DNA of 64,000 bases from NCBI GenBank assembly GCA_017416505.1, contig JAFQCI010000093.1:1-64000 (forward strand). The letters run 5' to 3'. Source of the DNA: Lachnospiraceae bacterium. Lineage in GTDB: Bacteria; Bacillota_A; Clostridia; Lachnospirales; Lachnospiraceae. The position numbers and the translations under genes are program-made. The notes under the pieces are model-generated. The model did not search any database. It was not told the DNA's origin and saw nothing but the letters and a program-made list of their open reading frames with translations. This document shows, one piece after another, positions 17,677 through 26,615 of the stretch (positions are counted from its first letter, which is position 1; each line of letters starts with the position of its first letter).

Positions 17677-19032
17677 TTATAAATATCTTGCGTAAATCAC
17701 AAGCATTGAAATAAAAACTACCATTAAAGTGGCTGGAACCATTTTCTTGCAATATTTACCCCATTTAATGATATGTCCTTCTCTGGCTGCGGTAGCAATT
17801 CCGACTACATTCGCAGAGGCGCCGATTGGTGTCGCACTTCCTCCGATGTCGGTTCCCATAGCCAAAGTCCATGCAAGAGTCGATAAATCCACACCATAAG
17901 TTGCGGATAAACTCTTAATAACCGGTATCATGGTAGTTGCAAATGGAATATTATCTACAAATGCACTGGCAATGGCAGATAACCAGATAATAATGGCAAT
18001 CATAACCATAGTGTTTCCACCACTGATTTTTCCGATAAAGCCAGCCAGAACCTCCAATACGCCGGTCTGTTCCAATCCACCGATGACTACAAATAAGCCA
18101 ATAAAGAAGAAAATGGTCTTATAATCCACTTTCTTAAGTAGTTCCAATGCACTTTTGCCGGATGCAATCAAGGTTACCACTGCTACAAAAGCTCCTATGG
18201 TAGAAACCGTAAGTCCGGTCTGGGCATGGGTAATTAAAAGTAACACTGTAACAAAGAAAATAATACAACTAACTACAAAACCTTTTTTATCTGTAATTGC
18301 AGATTCCGGAGTTGGCAAAGAAGCAACATCAATATCGTTTTTTGCATTCGCCAGTAATTCCTTTCTGAATACCAGATAAAAATACAGTAATACTGCAACA
18401 AAAGAAATCAATGTAATCAATCCTGTATTAGTCACAAAGTCTGCAAAAGAAAATCCTAATGAAGTTCCAATGATAATGTTTGGCGGGTCCCCACACATGG
18501 TTGCGGAACCACCTAAATTCGCACAAAAAATTTCAGAAAGAATCATAGGTACCGGATTAAATTTCAGTAACTGTGATAATTCTATGGTAACTGCTGCAAG
18601 GAACAAAATAACAGTAATACTGTCAATGAACATTGCTAATACTGTAGATAATATCATAAATGTAATGAAAAGAGGAATAATTTTATACTTTACCATCTTG
18701 GCAATTCTCATACAAAGCCAGCGGAAAAATCCTACCTTCGCCATTCCCTCTACCATAACCATCATACCAAATATAAACAAAATGGTTTCCCAGTTAATTC
18801 CGGCACCGGATTCTGCTGACTCAGCAGCCGCATACCAGAAACCTGGTGAAACAATACTTTGAAGATTGATGGTTTTCACCACTGCATCCATACTGTGCAT
18901 ACCGAATCCAAAAACAAATATCATGGTAAGTGCCGCACATATCAATGATACAACATGACGCTCCACGATTTCCGTAACAATAAAAATAAACATTGCCACA
19001 AATATGATTACTGCAAAAATTTGTGCTATCAT
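17677..19032 (-). CDS. ArsB/NhaD-type membrane antiporter
   Basis: The 451-residue product is an ion-transporter-superfamily membrane protein with about 11-12 helices. It has the family motifs NLGGSATMCGDPPNIIIG (about residue 173) and GTDIGGSATPIGASANVVG (about 400), and an inverted-repeat topology. ArsB and NhaD share this fold. No arsR, arsA or arsC gene is near, and every neighbour handles Na+, protons or phosphate, so Na+/H+ or anion exchange is more likely than arsenite efflux. It lies 19 bases upstream of the kinase-like gene in the same operon. Confidence 0.82.
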   Translation of the reverse strand: MIAQIFAVIIFVAMFIFIVTEIVERHVVSLICAALTMIFVFGFGMHSMDAVVKTINLQSIVSPGFWYAAAESAESGAGINWETILFIFGMMVMVEGMAKVGFFRWLCMRIAKMVKYKIIPLFITFMILSTVLAMFIDSITVILFLAAVTIELSQLLKFNPVPMILSEIFCANLGGSATMCGDPPNIIIGTSLGFSFADFVTNTGLITLISFVAVLLYFYLVFRKELLANAKNDIDVASLPTPESAITDKKGFVVSCIIFFVTVLLLITHAQTGLTVSTIGAFVAVVTLIASGKSALELLKKVDYKTIFFFIGLFVVIGGLEQTGVLEVLAGFIGKISGGNTMVMIAIIIWLSAIASAFVDNIPFATTMIPVIKSLSATYGVDLSTLAWTLAMGTDIGGSATPIGASANVVGIATAAREGHIIKWGKYCKKMVPATLMVVFISMLVIYARYL

Positions 19033-19090
19033 TTTATCTACCCTTTTCCTTTGAATTTCTTACAAATTTCTTCTTTTTGTTTTGTGTTTC

Positions 19091-19939
19091 TTATTTTTCA
19101 CCCAGTTTTCCTGAAATGAAGCATCCTAATCCAAACGTAATCGCCCCTGTAATCACTCTTACTACGGTAATTTCAGGGAAAGTTCCCACCATGAAAATCG
19201 CTATAGGAGAAGCTAACAGCAAACCAATGATGGACCAATATGCATAGAGGGGATATTTTTGAAAAATAAACTCCATCAGCCTTGCTATCGCCACAATTCC
19301 TACAACTACACCGATACCAAAAGGTATCAAAATCAACAGTACCTTCGTCATGGCTTCAAAGTCCATATGCAGTAAAGCTGCCACAAAATCCTTAATGGCA
19401 TCCAGTATAGGATTATAATATCCTAACAATAACAGCATCATGGAGCCGCTGACCCCTGGGATTACCATAGTAGCTGCCGCAATAACACCCACTAAAAACA
19501 GTTTCACCAAATCCAGCACCCCGGTATTGATTTCTGTGGCCCCACCCTGTTGCTCATTTAGCAATGCCATTCCTACCACAAGCAGGAACAACAATACCAC
19601 GCAAAGCATATGTCCGGGTCTTACGGTATTTCCCTTCACCTTTTCATACATAGCCGGAAGTCCGCCTAAAATCAATCCGATAAATAACAGATTCGTCTGC
19701 ACAGGAAAGCTTTCAAACAAATAATCAATCCCAAAGGCGCTGGCAATAATGGCAATCACCATTCCTATGGCAATGGGAAATAAAAACAATACATTCTGCT
19801 TAAATTCTTTGAATAAATGGTTAATACAATGAATTAACCTGTCATAAATTCCCATAGAAACTGCCATGGTACCACCGCTGACACCAGGTAAAATATTGGC
19901 AATTCCTATTACAATACCTTTTAATACATTTTTAATCAT
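19091..19939 (-). CDS. DUF368 membrane protein (PopT-type undecaprenyl-phosphate translocase)
   Basis: The 282-residue product has about eight membrane helices and the two DUF368 signature repeats ANILPGVSGGTMAVSMGIYD (about residue 15) and MVIPGVSGSMMLLLLGYY (about residue 160). DUF368 proteins have been shown to return the cell-wall lipid carrier undecaprenyl phosphate to the inner leaflet and to matter most at alkaline pH or in Na+-rich medium. Here it is embedded among Na+/H+ antiporter genes, which fits that link. The gene follows the Na/Pi transporter and precedes the ArsB/NhaD gene, each with gaps under 60 bases. Confidence 0.88.
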   Translation of the reverse strand: MIKNVLKGIVIGIANILPGVSGGTMAVSMGIYDRLIHCINHLFKEFKQNVLFLFPIAIGMVIAIIASAFGIDYLFESFPVQTNLLFIGLILGGLPAMYEKVKGNTVRPGHMLCVVLLFLLVVGMALLNEQQGGATEINTGVLDLVKLFLVGVIAAATMVIPGVSGSMMLLLLGYYNPILDAIKDFVAALLHMDFEAMTKVLLILIPFGIGVVVGIVAIARLMEFIFQKYPLYAYWSIIGLLLASPIAIFMVGTFPEITVVRVITGAITFGLGCFISGKLGEK

Positions 19940-19992
19940 GGTTCTACCTCTTACAATGGATTAAAGTTCCAAATTTCCTCCTTTCTTTTTTT

Positions 19993-21639
19993 CTATTTAT
20001 TTTCAACGATTGCTATTTTTAGCATCTCATTCGAAATATTAAGTGCATGGTCTCCGATTCTTTCAAAATCCGTCAGCATTTCGGAAAACAAAATACTTCC
20101 TTCATCGGAGCAGGAACCTTGCTGTATTCTGATAAACATATTATTTCGATACTGCACTGTGACATCATCGATTTTTTGTTCCATACAGGCCACCTTTTCA
20201 TGCCAGTCAACCACATCTTCCGGTCTTTGATTCAGCAATTCAAATAATTTATTACAAATTTCCTGTAATTCATGAATCTCTTTCTGGGCATGCTCAGAAA
20301 AAGTGATTTTCTTTTCCGCAATCATGTGGGAGTAACCTGCAATATTCATGGCATGGTCACTGATTCTTTCTATATTGCTGGTAATCGCATACAAAGCGTT
20401 AAACACTGTACTACCACTGCTGGTTCCTTCATGTGTCACTGCATTGGTAATATATTTTGAGATTTCTTTGTTTAGATAATCCACATACTCTTCTCTTTTT
20501 TCTATGACTTCATATTTCGCTTTATCCTGCTTCTTAAACACATCAAAAGCTTCTAGAACATTACTCTTTGACATATCCAACATACGCATCAGTTCTTTTT
20601 TAATACTTTCCATGCAAATAAGATAAGCACCCAGCTTTTCTGTATTAATATGCTTGATATCTAATAGATAATGTACTTTTACTTCATTATCTACCGATTC
20701 TGCCTTATCCTTTAATATTAAAGTTGCCAGTTTAGTAAGCCCTGCACCAAACGGAAGTAAAAGTAAGGTGGTAACAATATTAAACGTAGTATGTAAATTT
20801 GCTATCTGGGCCGGTACATTTCCCGGAGTCCATCCCTGCACCATGGAAATCAACGGAGTACCCAGACATAATATCGTAAACACAATGGTTCCAATTACAT
20901 TAAACATAATATGAATCACTGTAGACCTCTTAGCATTTCTGCTGGTTCCTACAGATGCTAAAAGTGCCGTAATACAAGTACCGATATTCTGACCAAACAA
21001 TACAAAGGCCGCACTGTTTAATCCAATGACTCCACTTCCTGCTAAAGCCTGTAAAATACCGACAGAAGCAGAAGAAGACTGTATCAGAGCAGTAAACACT
21101 GTTCCCGCCAGAATTCCTAAAAATGGATTTTCAAACTTTGTCAAAATACTTACAAATTCTTCTGAATTGGCTAAAGGTTTCATAGCTCCACTCATCATAT
21201 CCATTCCAATGAAAAGAACACCTAATCCTGCCATGATTTCGCCTATATGCTTAACTTTTTCATTCTTCAAAAATACAATGGCAGCTACACCTATAAATGC
21301 CACCAAAGGAGCAACCTCTCCTACATCTAAGGCAATCAACTGTCCGGTAATGGTAGTACCGATATTAGCACCCATTATAATCCAGACCGCCTGTTTTAAT
21401 GTCATCATTCCTGAATTTACGAATCCTACTACCATGACAGTAGTTGCGGAAGAAGACTGTATTACCGCAGTAATTCCTGCTCCCACCAATACGCCTACAA
21501 AACGATTGGCAGTAAGTTTCTCAAGAATCATTTTCATTTTATTTCCTGCTACAGCTTCTAATCCGGTACTCATCATCTGCATACCGTATAAAAACAAAGC
21601 CAATCCACCAAGGAGTCCCATTAAGTCTGTGAATGTCAT
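19993..21639 (-). CDS. Na+/phosphate cotransporter with C-terminal PhoU-like domain (NptA family)
   Basis: The 548-residue product has two inverted Na/Pi-cotransporter repeats with the paired motifs QSSSATTVMVVGFV / GANIGTTITGQL and QSSSASVGILQAL / GQNIGTCITALL (residues 1-310). A PhoU-like helical domain (about 345-548) follows. It should import phosphate with Na+, although in some bacteria the family exports it. The stop overlaps nothing downstream; the start overlaps the stop of the 49-aa gene upstream (ATGA). No Pho box was identified. Confidence 0.88.
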   Translation of the reverse strand: MTFTDLMGLLGGLALFLYGMQMMSTGLEAVAGNKMKMILEKLTANRFVGVLVGAGITAVIQSSSATTVMVVGFVNSGMMTLKQAVWIIMGANIGTTITGQLIALDVGEVAPLVAFIGVAAIVFLKNEKVKHIGEIMAGLGVLFIGMDMMSGAMKPLANSEEFVSILTKFENPFLGILAGTVFTALIQSSSASVGILQALAGSGVIGLNSAAFVLFGQNIGTCITALLASVGTSRNAKRSTVIHIMFNVIGTIVFTILCLGTPLISMVQGWTPGNVPAQIANLHTTFNIVTTLLLLPFGAGLTKLATLILKDKAESVDNEVKVHYLLDIKHINTEKLGAYLICMESIKKELMRMLDMSKSNVLEAFDVFKKQDKAKYEVIEKREEYVDYLNKEISKYITNAVTHEGTSSGSTVFNALYAITSNIERISDHAMNIAGYSHMIAEKKITFSEHAQKEIHELQEICNKLFELLNQRPEDVVDWHEKVACMEQKIDDVTVQYRNNMFIRIQQGSCSDEGSILFSEMLTDFERIGDHALNISNEMLKIAIVENK

Positions 21640-21785
21640 GCTTTTCCTCCGTTTCCGCTCTGCTCTTGTTCTTCTACCATTGTATTCTTAGTTTCATCTT
21701 CTTTATTCCTGCCATTTTCCATCCACCAGCCCATAACTCCGGCAGCAACGACAATAGCAGCCATGATTCCAACGAAAATATTCAT
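21636..21785 (-). CDS. 49-aa single-TM small protein, co-translated with Na/Pi transporter
   Basis: ATG at 21785 follows TGGAGGAATAAAA, a very good ribosome binding site. The product starts MNIFVGIMAAIVVAAGVMGW, one membrane helix, and ends in a short charged tail with EEQEQSGNGGK. Its stop overlaps the start of the Na/Pi transporter gene (ATGA), so translation is coupled. It may be a small subunit or stabiliser of the transporter, which is inference from position and size. Confidence 0.7.
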   Translation of the reverse strand: MNIFVGIMAAIVVAAGVMGWWMENGRNKEDETKNTMVEEQEQSGNGGKA

Positions 21786-21960
21786 TTTTATTCCTCCATT
21801 CGATACTCGCAACTGTTCCAAGTGTTTTAGAGCAGTTGCCCATTTTTACGCACTGAAACAAACCTATGCCATTCATAGGTCACATTTGGAATTATCTCCT
21901 TTCTGATTCCTGATATATCCTGCATCAAAAATTTCATGATGAAATTTAGGAATCATCCCG
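21786..21960 (-). promoter_or_regulatory. Structured leader before the Na/Pi transporter block, with start-stop ATGTGA
   Basis: Leftward RNA from this gap can form four nested or successive stems: GATTCCT/AGGAATC enclosing AAATTTCAT/ATGAAATTT, then CCTATG/CATAGG, then GCAACTG/CAGTTGC just before the small gene. Between them AAAGGAGA precedes ATG followed at once by TGA (21885-21880), a start-stop element. I could not match it to a riboswitch class I know. Na+, Li+ or pH sensing would fit the operon, but this is a guess. Confidence 0.4.
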
Positions 21961-21969
21961 GATTATGAA

Positions 21970-22377
21970 TTAATTTCGTTTTTTACCATCGGTATTATGG
22001 ATGTAACTTAAGACAACAAAACGATGACACAGTTTTTGAAAATCTACTGCGTTCATGGTTTCAAAGAAAGCGGAAAGGGAAGGCGAACCTACATCTGCAC
22101 AAAGAACCTCTAAAAACACTTCCAAATTCTTCCTGCTATACGCCGTCTTATTCGCAGACTGTCCCACATACGTGAGGTTGCTAAGACCCAGCATTTCTAC
22201 TGTACATAGCTCTGCATCTGATATCGCAGCATCACACGTTCCTACAAAAGAAAGAGGCTCTTCTTCTGATGTGAATGCAAACAAAGAATCTGCTTTTATC
22301 TGTTCAAAGCACATTCCTGAGAAAAACGCAAATAATGTCAAAATAAGACAAAAAATTTGTTTCTTCTTAACCTTCAC
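21970..22377 (-). CDS. Small secreted protein, unknown, first gene of ion-transport block
   Basis: The 135-residue product begins at GTG 22377, 8 bases after GGAGG; an ATG at 22392 lies upstream of that site and is less likely. KVKKKQIFCLILTLFAFFSG is a signal peptide or membrane anchor. The mature part has Cys residues in VGTCDAAI, LCTVEM and VLCADVG, and no membrane segment. I do not recognise the family. It is separated from the next gene by the structured leader at 21786-21960 and may be the first gene of the transport operon or a separate unit. Confidence 0.65.
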   Translation of the reverse strand: MKVKKKQIFCLILTLFAFFSGMCFEQIKADSLFAFTSEEEPLSFVGTCDAAISDAELCTVEMLGLSNLTYVGQSANKTAYSRKNLEVFLEVLCADVGSPSLSAFFETMNAVDFQKLCHRFVVLSYIHNTDGKKRN

Positions 22378-22562
22378 ATCTGTCACCTCCATTTGCCACT
22401 ATATCATACTCATGAAATTTATTCCACCATTTTCTTCTCTTGATTTTTTACAAAAACACAGGAACTCCTTCGTCTTTCAAGTGCAAAAATACCAAACGGA
22501 TTCTCAAGCATTCCTATTCACTTTTCACTCTAAAAATTCTTTTCACCTCTTTTTCTAAATTA

Positions 22563-22628
22563 GATAGGTAATTGCGAAACTATGCAAAACTCTAAGTAAT
22601 ACAAAATATTTTAGCTTCGCAATTGTCT
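22563..22628. mobile_element. MITE-like repeat family 2, deleted copy
   Basis: The ends GATAGGTAATTGCGAAACTA (22563-22582) and TTTTAGCTTCGCAATT (near 22610-22624) are inverted copies and match the ends of the larger element at 36147-36260. The central hairpin of the larger copy is mostly missing. It lies in the 441-base gap between the chemoreceptor stop and the secreted protein start. Confidence 0.6.
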
Positions 22629-22646
22629 GCTAAATTAAAATAAAAA

Positions 22647-22681
22647 AACAGACAGAAACCTTTTTGACGTCTCTGTCTGTT
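22647..22681 (-). terminator. Terminator of the chemoreceptor gene
   Basis: Arms AACAGACAGA (22647-22656) and TCTGTCTGTT (22672-22681) form a 10-bp stem, followed on the leftward strand by TTTTTTTATTTT. It lies about 140 bases after the chemoreceptor stop. Confidence 0.75.
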
Positions 22682-22818
22682 AATATCTGTATTCTACTAC
22701 AACATTTCTTTTAAGTCAATCATTCTGTTTTAAAAATTCATTTTTTAAACTATGTAGTATTACTGTTCACTGAAATCCTACCGGTTCATTTTACAGACCT
22801 TTATTCTCTGTCTGTATT

Positions 22819-24363
22819 TTATGCTTCCTGCTTTAATAATGTACTCATCTCATCTACCATATTATTAATTGCATTTGCCTGATCCGCCACTTCTGTAGTG
22901 TCATTGGCATTGTTTTCTGCCATGGAATTAATCGATGCAAACTGCTCATTTTCATTTCGAATACTTTGGGCAATATCCTGATTAATGGACACTGTCTTTT
23001 TAATCACCTCAGCCTGCTTACTGTGAGCCTCTCCCATTGTATTGATAGCAGAAACAGAAACATGAAGTAACTTTGTCATATCCTGCATGCTTTGAAATAC
23101 ATTTTTAAAATACTCATTTTGTGTATTTAATTTTGAGGAATTCTCTTCAATCTGCTCTGTAATCTCTTTCACATTATTCTGTACCCGTTCAATCACGGTT
23201 TCTACCTCTTTTAATGATTCCTGGGTATTATTCGCAAGATTACCGACCTCTGTTGCAACCACTGCAAAACCTTTTCCTGCTTCTCCGGCTCTTGCTGCTT
23301 CAATCGAGGCATTTAAAGCCAATAAATTAGTGGATGTAGAAATTTCACTGATTAGTTTTAAAGTAACGCCAATTTCCTGTACCGCATCTGACAATTTTTT
23401 CGCCATATCCGTTGTGGCTGTCATGGAATCGGATACCTGGGCATTGATAACATGTAAATTGTTTAATAATTTCTCATTTTCCATGGACTTATCAAGTAAA
23501 TCTTTTGATGTTGTTTCCACCTTTTCTACATTATCTGCAACAACACCTTCCCATTCACTTAATTCTCCTAGATTTAGCATACTCTCGTCTGTTCTTAAAC
23601 TTAATATATTACTGCTTTCTGCTAACTGCTCGCTGGTTGCTGCCAGTTCCTGGGCAGATGCACTTCCGTTTTCAGAAATCTGCGACAAAGATATACCTGC
23701 TTCATATAATCGTTGTGACAATGCCTGCACAGATTCCAAAACACTCATTACATGTTCATTATTTTTCTCCAATTCGTCCTTTTTCGCATTTACCAGGAAA
23801 TATGACACAAAGTAAACAAAGATACACAATCCTATTAAAGACAAGACAAGTCCCACCACACACAAGAGAATGTCCGTAACAAACAATTCATCTTTTACCG
23901 GCATTAAATCCGTACCTCTTATGCCCCAACCGATAAACAAAGAAAGGATACACGCCAGTCCACTGAATAAAACTAATTTAACATCAAGAAAAAATGCCAG
24001 CAATACCAAAAAGAAAAATAAAAATCCCCAAAATGTTCTGGATGGAGCCATATACAAAAGGTAATTCCATTGTACCACCACAACAAATGCAGAAAACAAT
24101 TTACCGACTTTCAACCTTCCATCTTTTAAATATCCATTTTCATCAAATGATGTTCTTACAATAAAGACTGCTATGATGAAAAAGATAATATCCATAACCG
24201 CCAACAAAGCCGTGGCCGACCAGGAAACATTGGGATAACACCCAAATAATTTTTCCGTATTATACATAATGGTGGCACACATAGCCGCACTTACTAAGAT
24301 GATAAGCCCCCATTTAAATACCGCAGACAAGTATACTTCAACCGCAGTTTTCTTCTTTCCCAT
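22819..24363 (-). CDS. Methyl-accepting chemotaxis-type protein with six-TM sensor
   Basis: The 514-residue product has about six membrane helices (1-190) and a cytoplasmic signalling domain whose tip is intact ([29 protein letters not shown]). There is no periplasmic ligand domain, so sensing would be in or at the membrane. I start it at ATG 24363 behind AGGAGG; the longer frame begins at 24384. The membrane block resembles that of the divergent kinase at 24581 ([16 protein letters not shown] against QYNFLLYLFPSEYAWG), so both may detect the same cue. No CheA or CheW gene is in the window. A LytTR-like repeat lies upstream. Confidence 0.88.
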   Translation of the reverse strand: MGKKKTAVEVYLSAVFKWGLIILVSAAMCATIMYNTEKLFGCYPNVSWSATALLAVMDIIFFIIAVFIVRTSFDENGYLKDGRLKVGKLFSAFVVVVQWNYLLYMAPSRTFWGFLFFFLVLLAFFLDVKLVLFSGLACILSLFIGWGIRGTDLMPVKDELFVTDILLCVVGLVLSLIGLCIFVYFVSYFLVNAKKDELEKNNEHVMSVLESVQALSQRLYEAGISLSQISENGSASAQELAATSEQLAESSNILSLRTDESMLNLGELSEWEGVVADNVEKVETTSKDLLDKSMENEKLLNNLHVINAQVSDSMTATTDMAKKLSDAVQEIGVTLKLISEISTSTNLLALNASIEAARAGEAGKGFAVVATEVGNLANNTQESLKEVETVIERVQNNVKEITEQIEENSSKLNTQNEYFKNVFQSMQDMTKLLHVSVSAINTMGEAHSKQAEVIKKTVSINQDIAQSIRNENEQFASINSMAENNANDTTEVADQANAINNMVDEMSTLLKQEA

Positions 24364-24468
24364 AATGATTCGCCCTCCTGACATGGGTATTTTTTCGCAT
24401 CTTTCTTTACCCGATATAGATTAATTTTACATAATTTCTTCAATCAAAGACAGTTCTAAAACATTGAA

Positions 24469-24493
24469 CGGTCATTTTTACCATTCATTCGGT
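24469..24493 (-). promoter_or_regulatory. Possible LytTR site between chemoreceptor and kinase genes
   Basis: On the leftward strand ACCG occurs at 24493-24490 and again at 24472-24469 (TGACCGTTCA), 21 bp apart. CTGTCT and TAAAAT with an 18-base spacer follow toward the chemoreceptor start. The match is shorter than at the agrD promoter. Confidence 0.3.
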
Positions 24494-24580
24494 TGTTGCA
24501 TTTTGTTATCATTTGTAGGAAAATAGGTAGTATAGCTTATAAACAGATGCAACTATCTTCTATTCGCCCGGAGGAGCAAT

Positions 24581-25788
24581 ATGAATGTAATTCAAAAATA
24601 TTGGAATTCCATATATCATTATGTACTATTATTAATTCCAGGCTTTTGTATTTGTGCAGGACTTTTCGGAACTATCTGGAAGCTGGTGGGAAAACATTCT
24701 CATCTTTCCTGGTTTCAAGTCGGCTTGTTCGACTTCAGCCAAATCATTTACCTTGGAATTTCCCTTTATTTTATTTATCAAAACAAGCGAAACCATACCT
24801 ATTTTATTAACCATTTATTCCCTGTGAAACTTTTTATTACCATTGCACTAACCATTCAATATAATTTTCTTTTATATTTATTTCCTTCAGAGTATGCATG
24901 GGGATGTACCTTTTTATTTTTTGCTGTTTCCATATTTTTCTTTGATACTGTTATGATGATAATCGATGTTCTTTCCTATCTTCTTTCACTTGGCATTGCT
25001 ACCTGCCTAAAACCGGAATACTTTCTTCCGGTTGAAAGTGAAGAGATATGGGAAGCCTTAACGTTTCGGGTTGTCGTTTTACTACTTACAAGTATTTGTG
25101 TAATATTGATTGTATATTTCACAGAAAGATTTTTAATACAAGCTAAGATAAACAGCGAAGAAAATACGGAATTGTTACAAAAACAAGTAGAATATTACCA
25201 AAGCTCGGATTTATTAGATACAGAACTACGAAAATTCCGCCATGACATTAAAAATCATTTTATTTGCATGGAATATCTTTTCCAAAACAAAGACATGGAA
25301 AACCTGCAAACTTATTTTGACGATTTAAAAAATCCTTTGCTTTCCAAGAAAGAGTTTATTTTTCGGGTAATCATATTATAGATGCTATTTTAAATCATGA
25401 TATCTCCCGCCGTTGTTCCAAAACAGTAAATATCATTGTATTTGGTTCCCTTAAGGATGATTTCTCCATTTCTGCAATGGATTTATGTACTTTGTTTTCC
25501 AACATTCTTTCCAATGCTATTACTTCTGTGAACAAATGTGACACTTCCATGAAACCGGAACTTACCATTCAATTCCAGACCGGAAGCCACTATTTTTCCA
25601 TTAATGTTACCAATAGTATCTGTGAAGAAGACACAAAAAAACTGAATCAAAAACCAAAGAAAGCTACAAACCGTAATCATGGATTCGGGTTGAATAAAAT
25701 AAACGAAATTGTTGAGAAATACAACGGAAATTTTGAACAGACATTACAGGAAGAAACCATGATAACCAAAGTATATCTTCCTCTTTAA
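24581..25788 (+). pseudogene. HPK10-type sensor kinase interrupted by a one-base frameshift
   Basis: ATG at 24581 follows GGAGGAG. The first frame encodes six membrane helices (residues 1-185) and the phosphoacceptor region RKFRHDIKNHFICMEYL, then ends at 25380. The rest of the GHKL ATPase (IIDAILN, DLCTLFSNILSNAITS, HGFGLNKI) continues without a break in another frame to 25788. Adding one T to the T5 run at 25359-25363 restores EFIFSGNHIIDAIL, so a single deletion in a homopolymer explains it. This could be a real inactivation, slipped-strand phase variation or a sequencing error. The LytTR regulator gene follows after 49 bases. Confidence 0.8.
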
Positions 25789-25837
25789 AAGAATTGCCCC
25801 AACATCATTATATAGAAAGGATAGACAGGTACAAATT

Positions 25838-26554
25838 ATGTATATTGCATTTTGTGATGACCATGAAGCCGTCATCAACCAATTAAATCAACTAATTACG
25901 GAATTTGATAAAGAAACTCACACCAAAAACACCCTTGTTTCCTTTTCAACTCCTTCCGAATTATATGCCCATATGCAGACAAATAAAGTTGATATTATTT
26001 TTATGGATTTGGAGTTTTCTGATACTACCGAAGATGGGATTGAATGGTCGAAAAAGATAGCAAAACAGTTTCCCCACACCATCATTATCATCCTTACCGC
26101 CTATGAATCCAGATATAAAGAAGGTTTTGTTGCCCGGGCTTTTCGTTTTATGACAAAACCCATTCAAAAGAAGGAACTTTTTGAAAATTTATATGCCTGC
26201 CTGGAAGAGCTGCAACTCTCCCAGGCTGTATCCTTGCTTCAATATGGTGCTCCTTATGAAATCCTTTTAAAAGATATTTTTTATATTTCTGCCCAATCCG
26301 GAGGAAGTGAATTATGGACCCGTTCCCATATATTTGTCTCAGAAAAGAGCCTGCTTCAATGGGAAGAAGAACTTCCATCCACCACCTTTTTCCGCTGCCA
26401 TAAAAAATATCTGGTAAATCTACTTCAGATAGAAAAGTTCGAAAACCGTATACTAACCCTCATTAACGGCGAAAAAATCCCCATTTCCAGAAGGAAATGG
26501 AGAGAATTTCAAATTGCTTATATGAAATTTGATGTTCTAAACAATGGCTTATAA
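25838..26554 (+). CDS. LytTR-family response regulator
   Basis: The 238-residue product has a receiver domain (1-120; acidic pair in FCDDHE, phosphoacceptor Asp in IIFMDLEFSD, KP in FMTKPIQKKE) and a C-terminal LytTR domain (about 140-235; FFRCHKKYLVNLLQIEKFE, IPISRRKW). It pairs with the frameshifted kinase upstream and would bind direct-repeat sites. AGAAAGGATAGACAGG precedes the ATG. If the kinase is inactive this regulator may be unphosphorylated or serve another HPK10 sensor, of which two intact ones are in the window. Confidence 0.88.
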   Translation: MYIAFCDDHEAVINQLNQLITEFDKETHTKNTLVSFSTPSELYAHMQTNKVDIIFMDLEFSDTTEDGIEWSKKIAKQFPHTIIIILTAYESRYKEGFVARAFRFMTKPIQKKELFENLYACLEELQLSQAVSLLQYGAPYEILLKDIFYISAQSGGSELWTRSHIFVSEKSLLQWEEELPSTTFFRCHKKYLVNLLQIEKFENRILTLINGEKIPISRRKWREFQIAYMKFDVLNNGL

Positions 26555-26585
26555 ACAAACCTAAATTATTCTGCTCTTACCTCGC

Positions 26586-26611
26586 ATTACTGTTCACACG
26601 TGAACAGTAAC
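26586..26611. repeat. Solitary hairpin of repeat family 1 between convergent genes
   Basis: ATTACTGTTCA and TGAACAGTAAC enclose a 4-base loop, one base from the arms at 15126 and 15232. It lies between two convergent stops (26554 and 26616) and could act as a terminator for either, though no T run follows. Confidence 0.6.
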
Positions 26612-26615
26612 TACC

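Noticed and set aside
17677..19032. Arsenite efflux (arsB) assignment
   Set aside because: Family motifs are shared by NhaD, and no ars regulator, reductase or ATPase gene is adjacent.
21786..21960. Known riboswitch (c-di-AMP, M-box, guanidine) before the transport genes
   Set aside because: None of the conserved cores that I remember for these classes could be placed; kept only as an unassigned structured leader.
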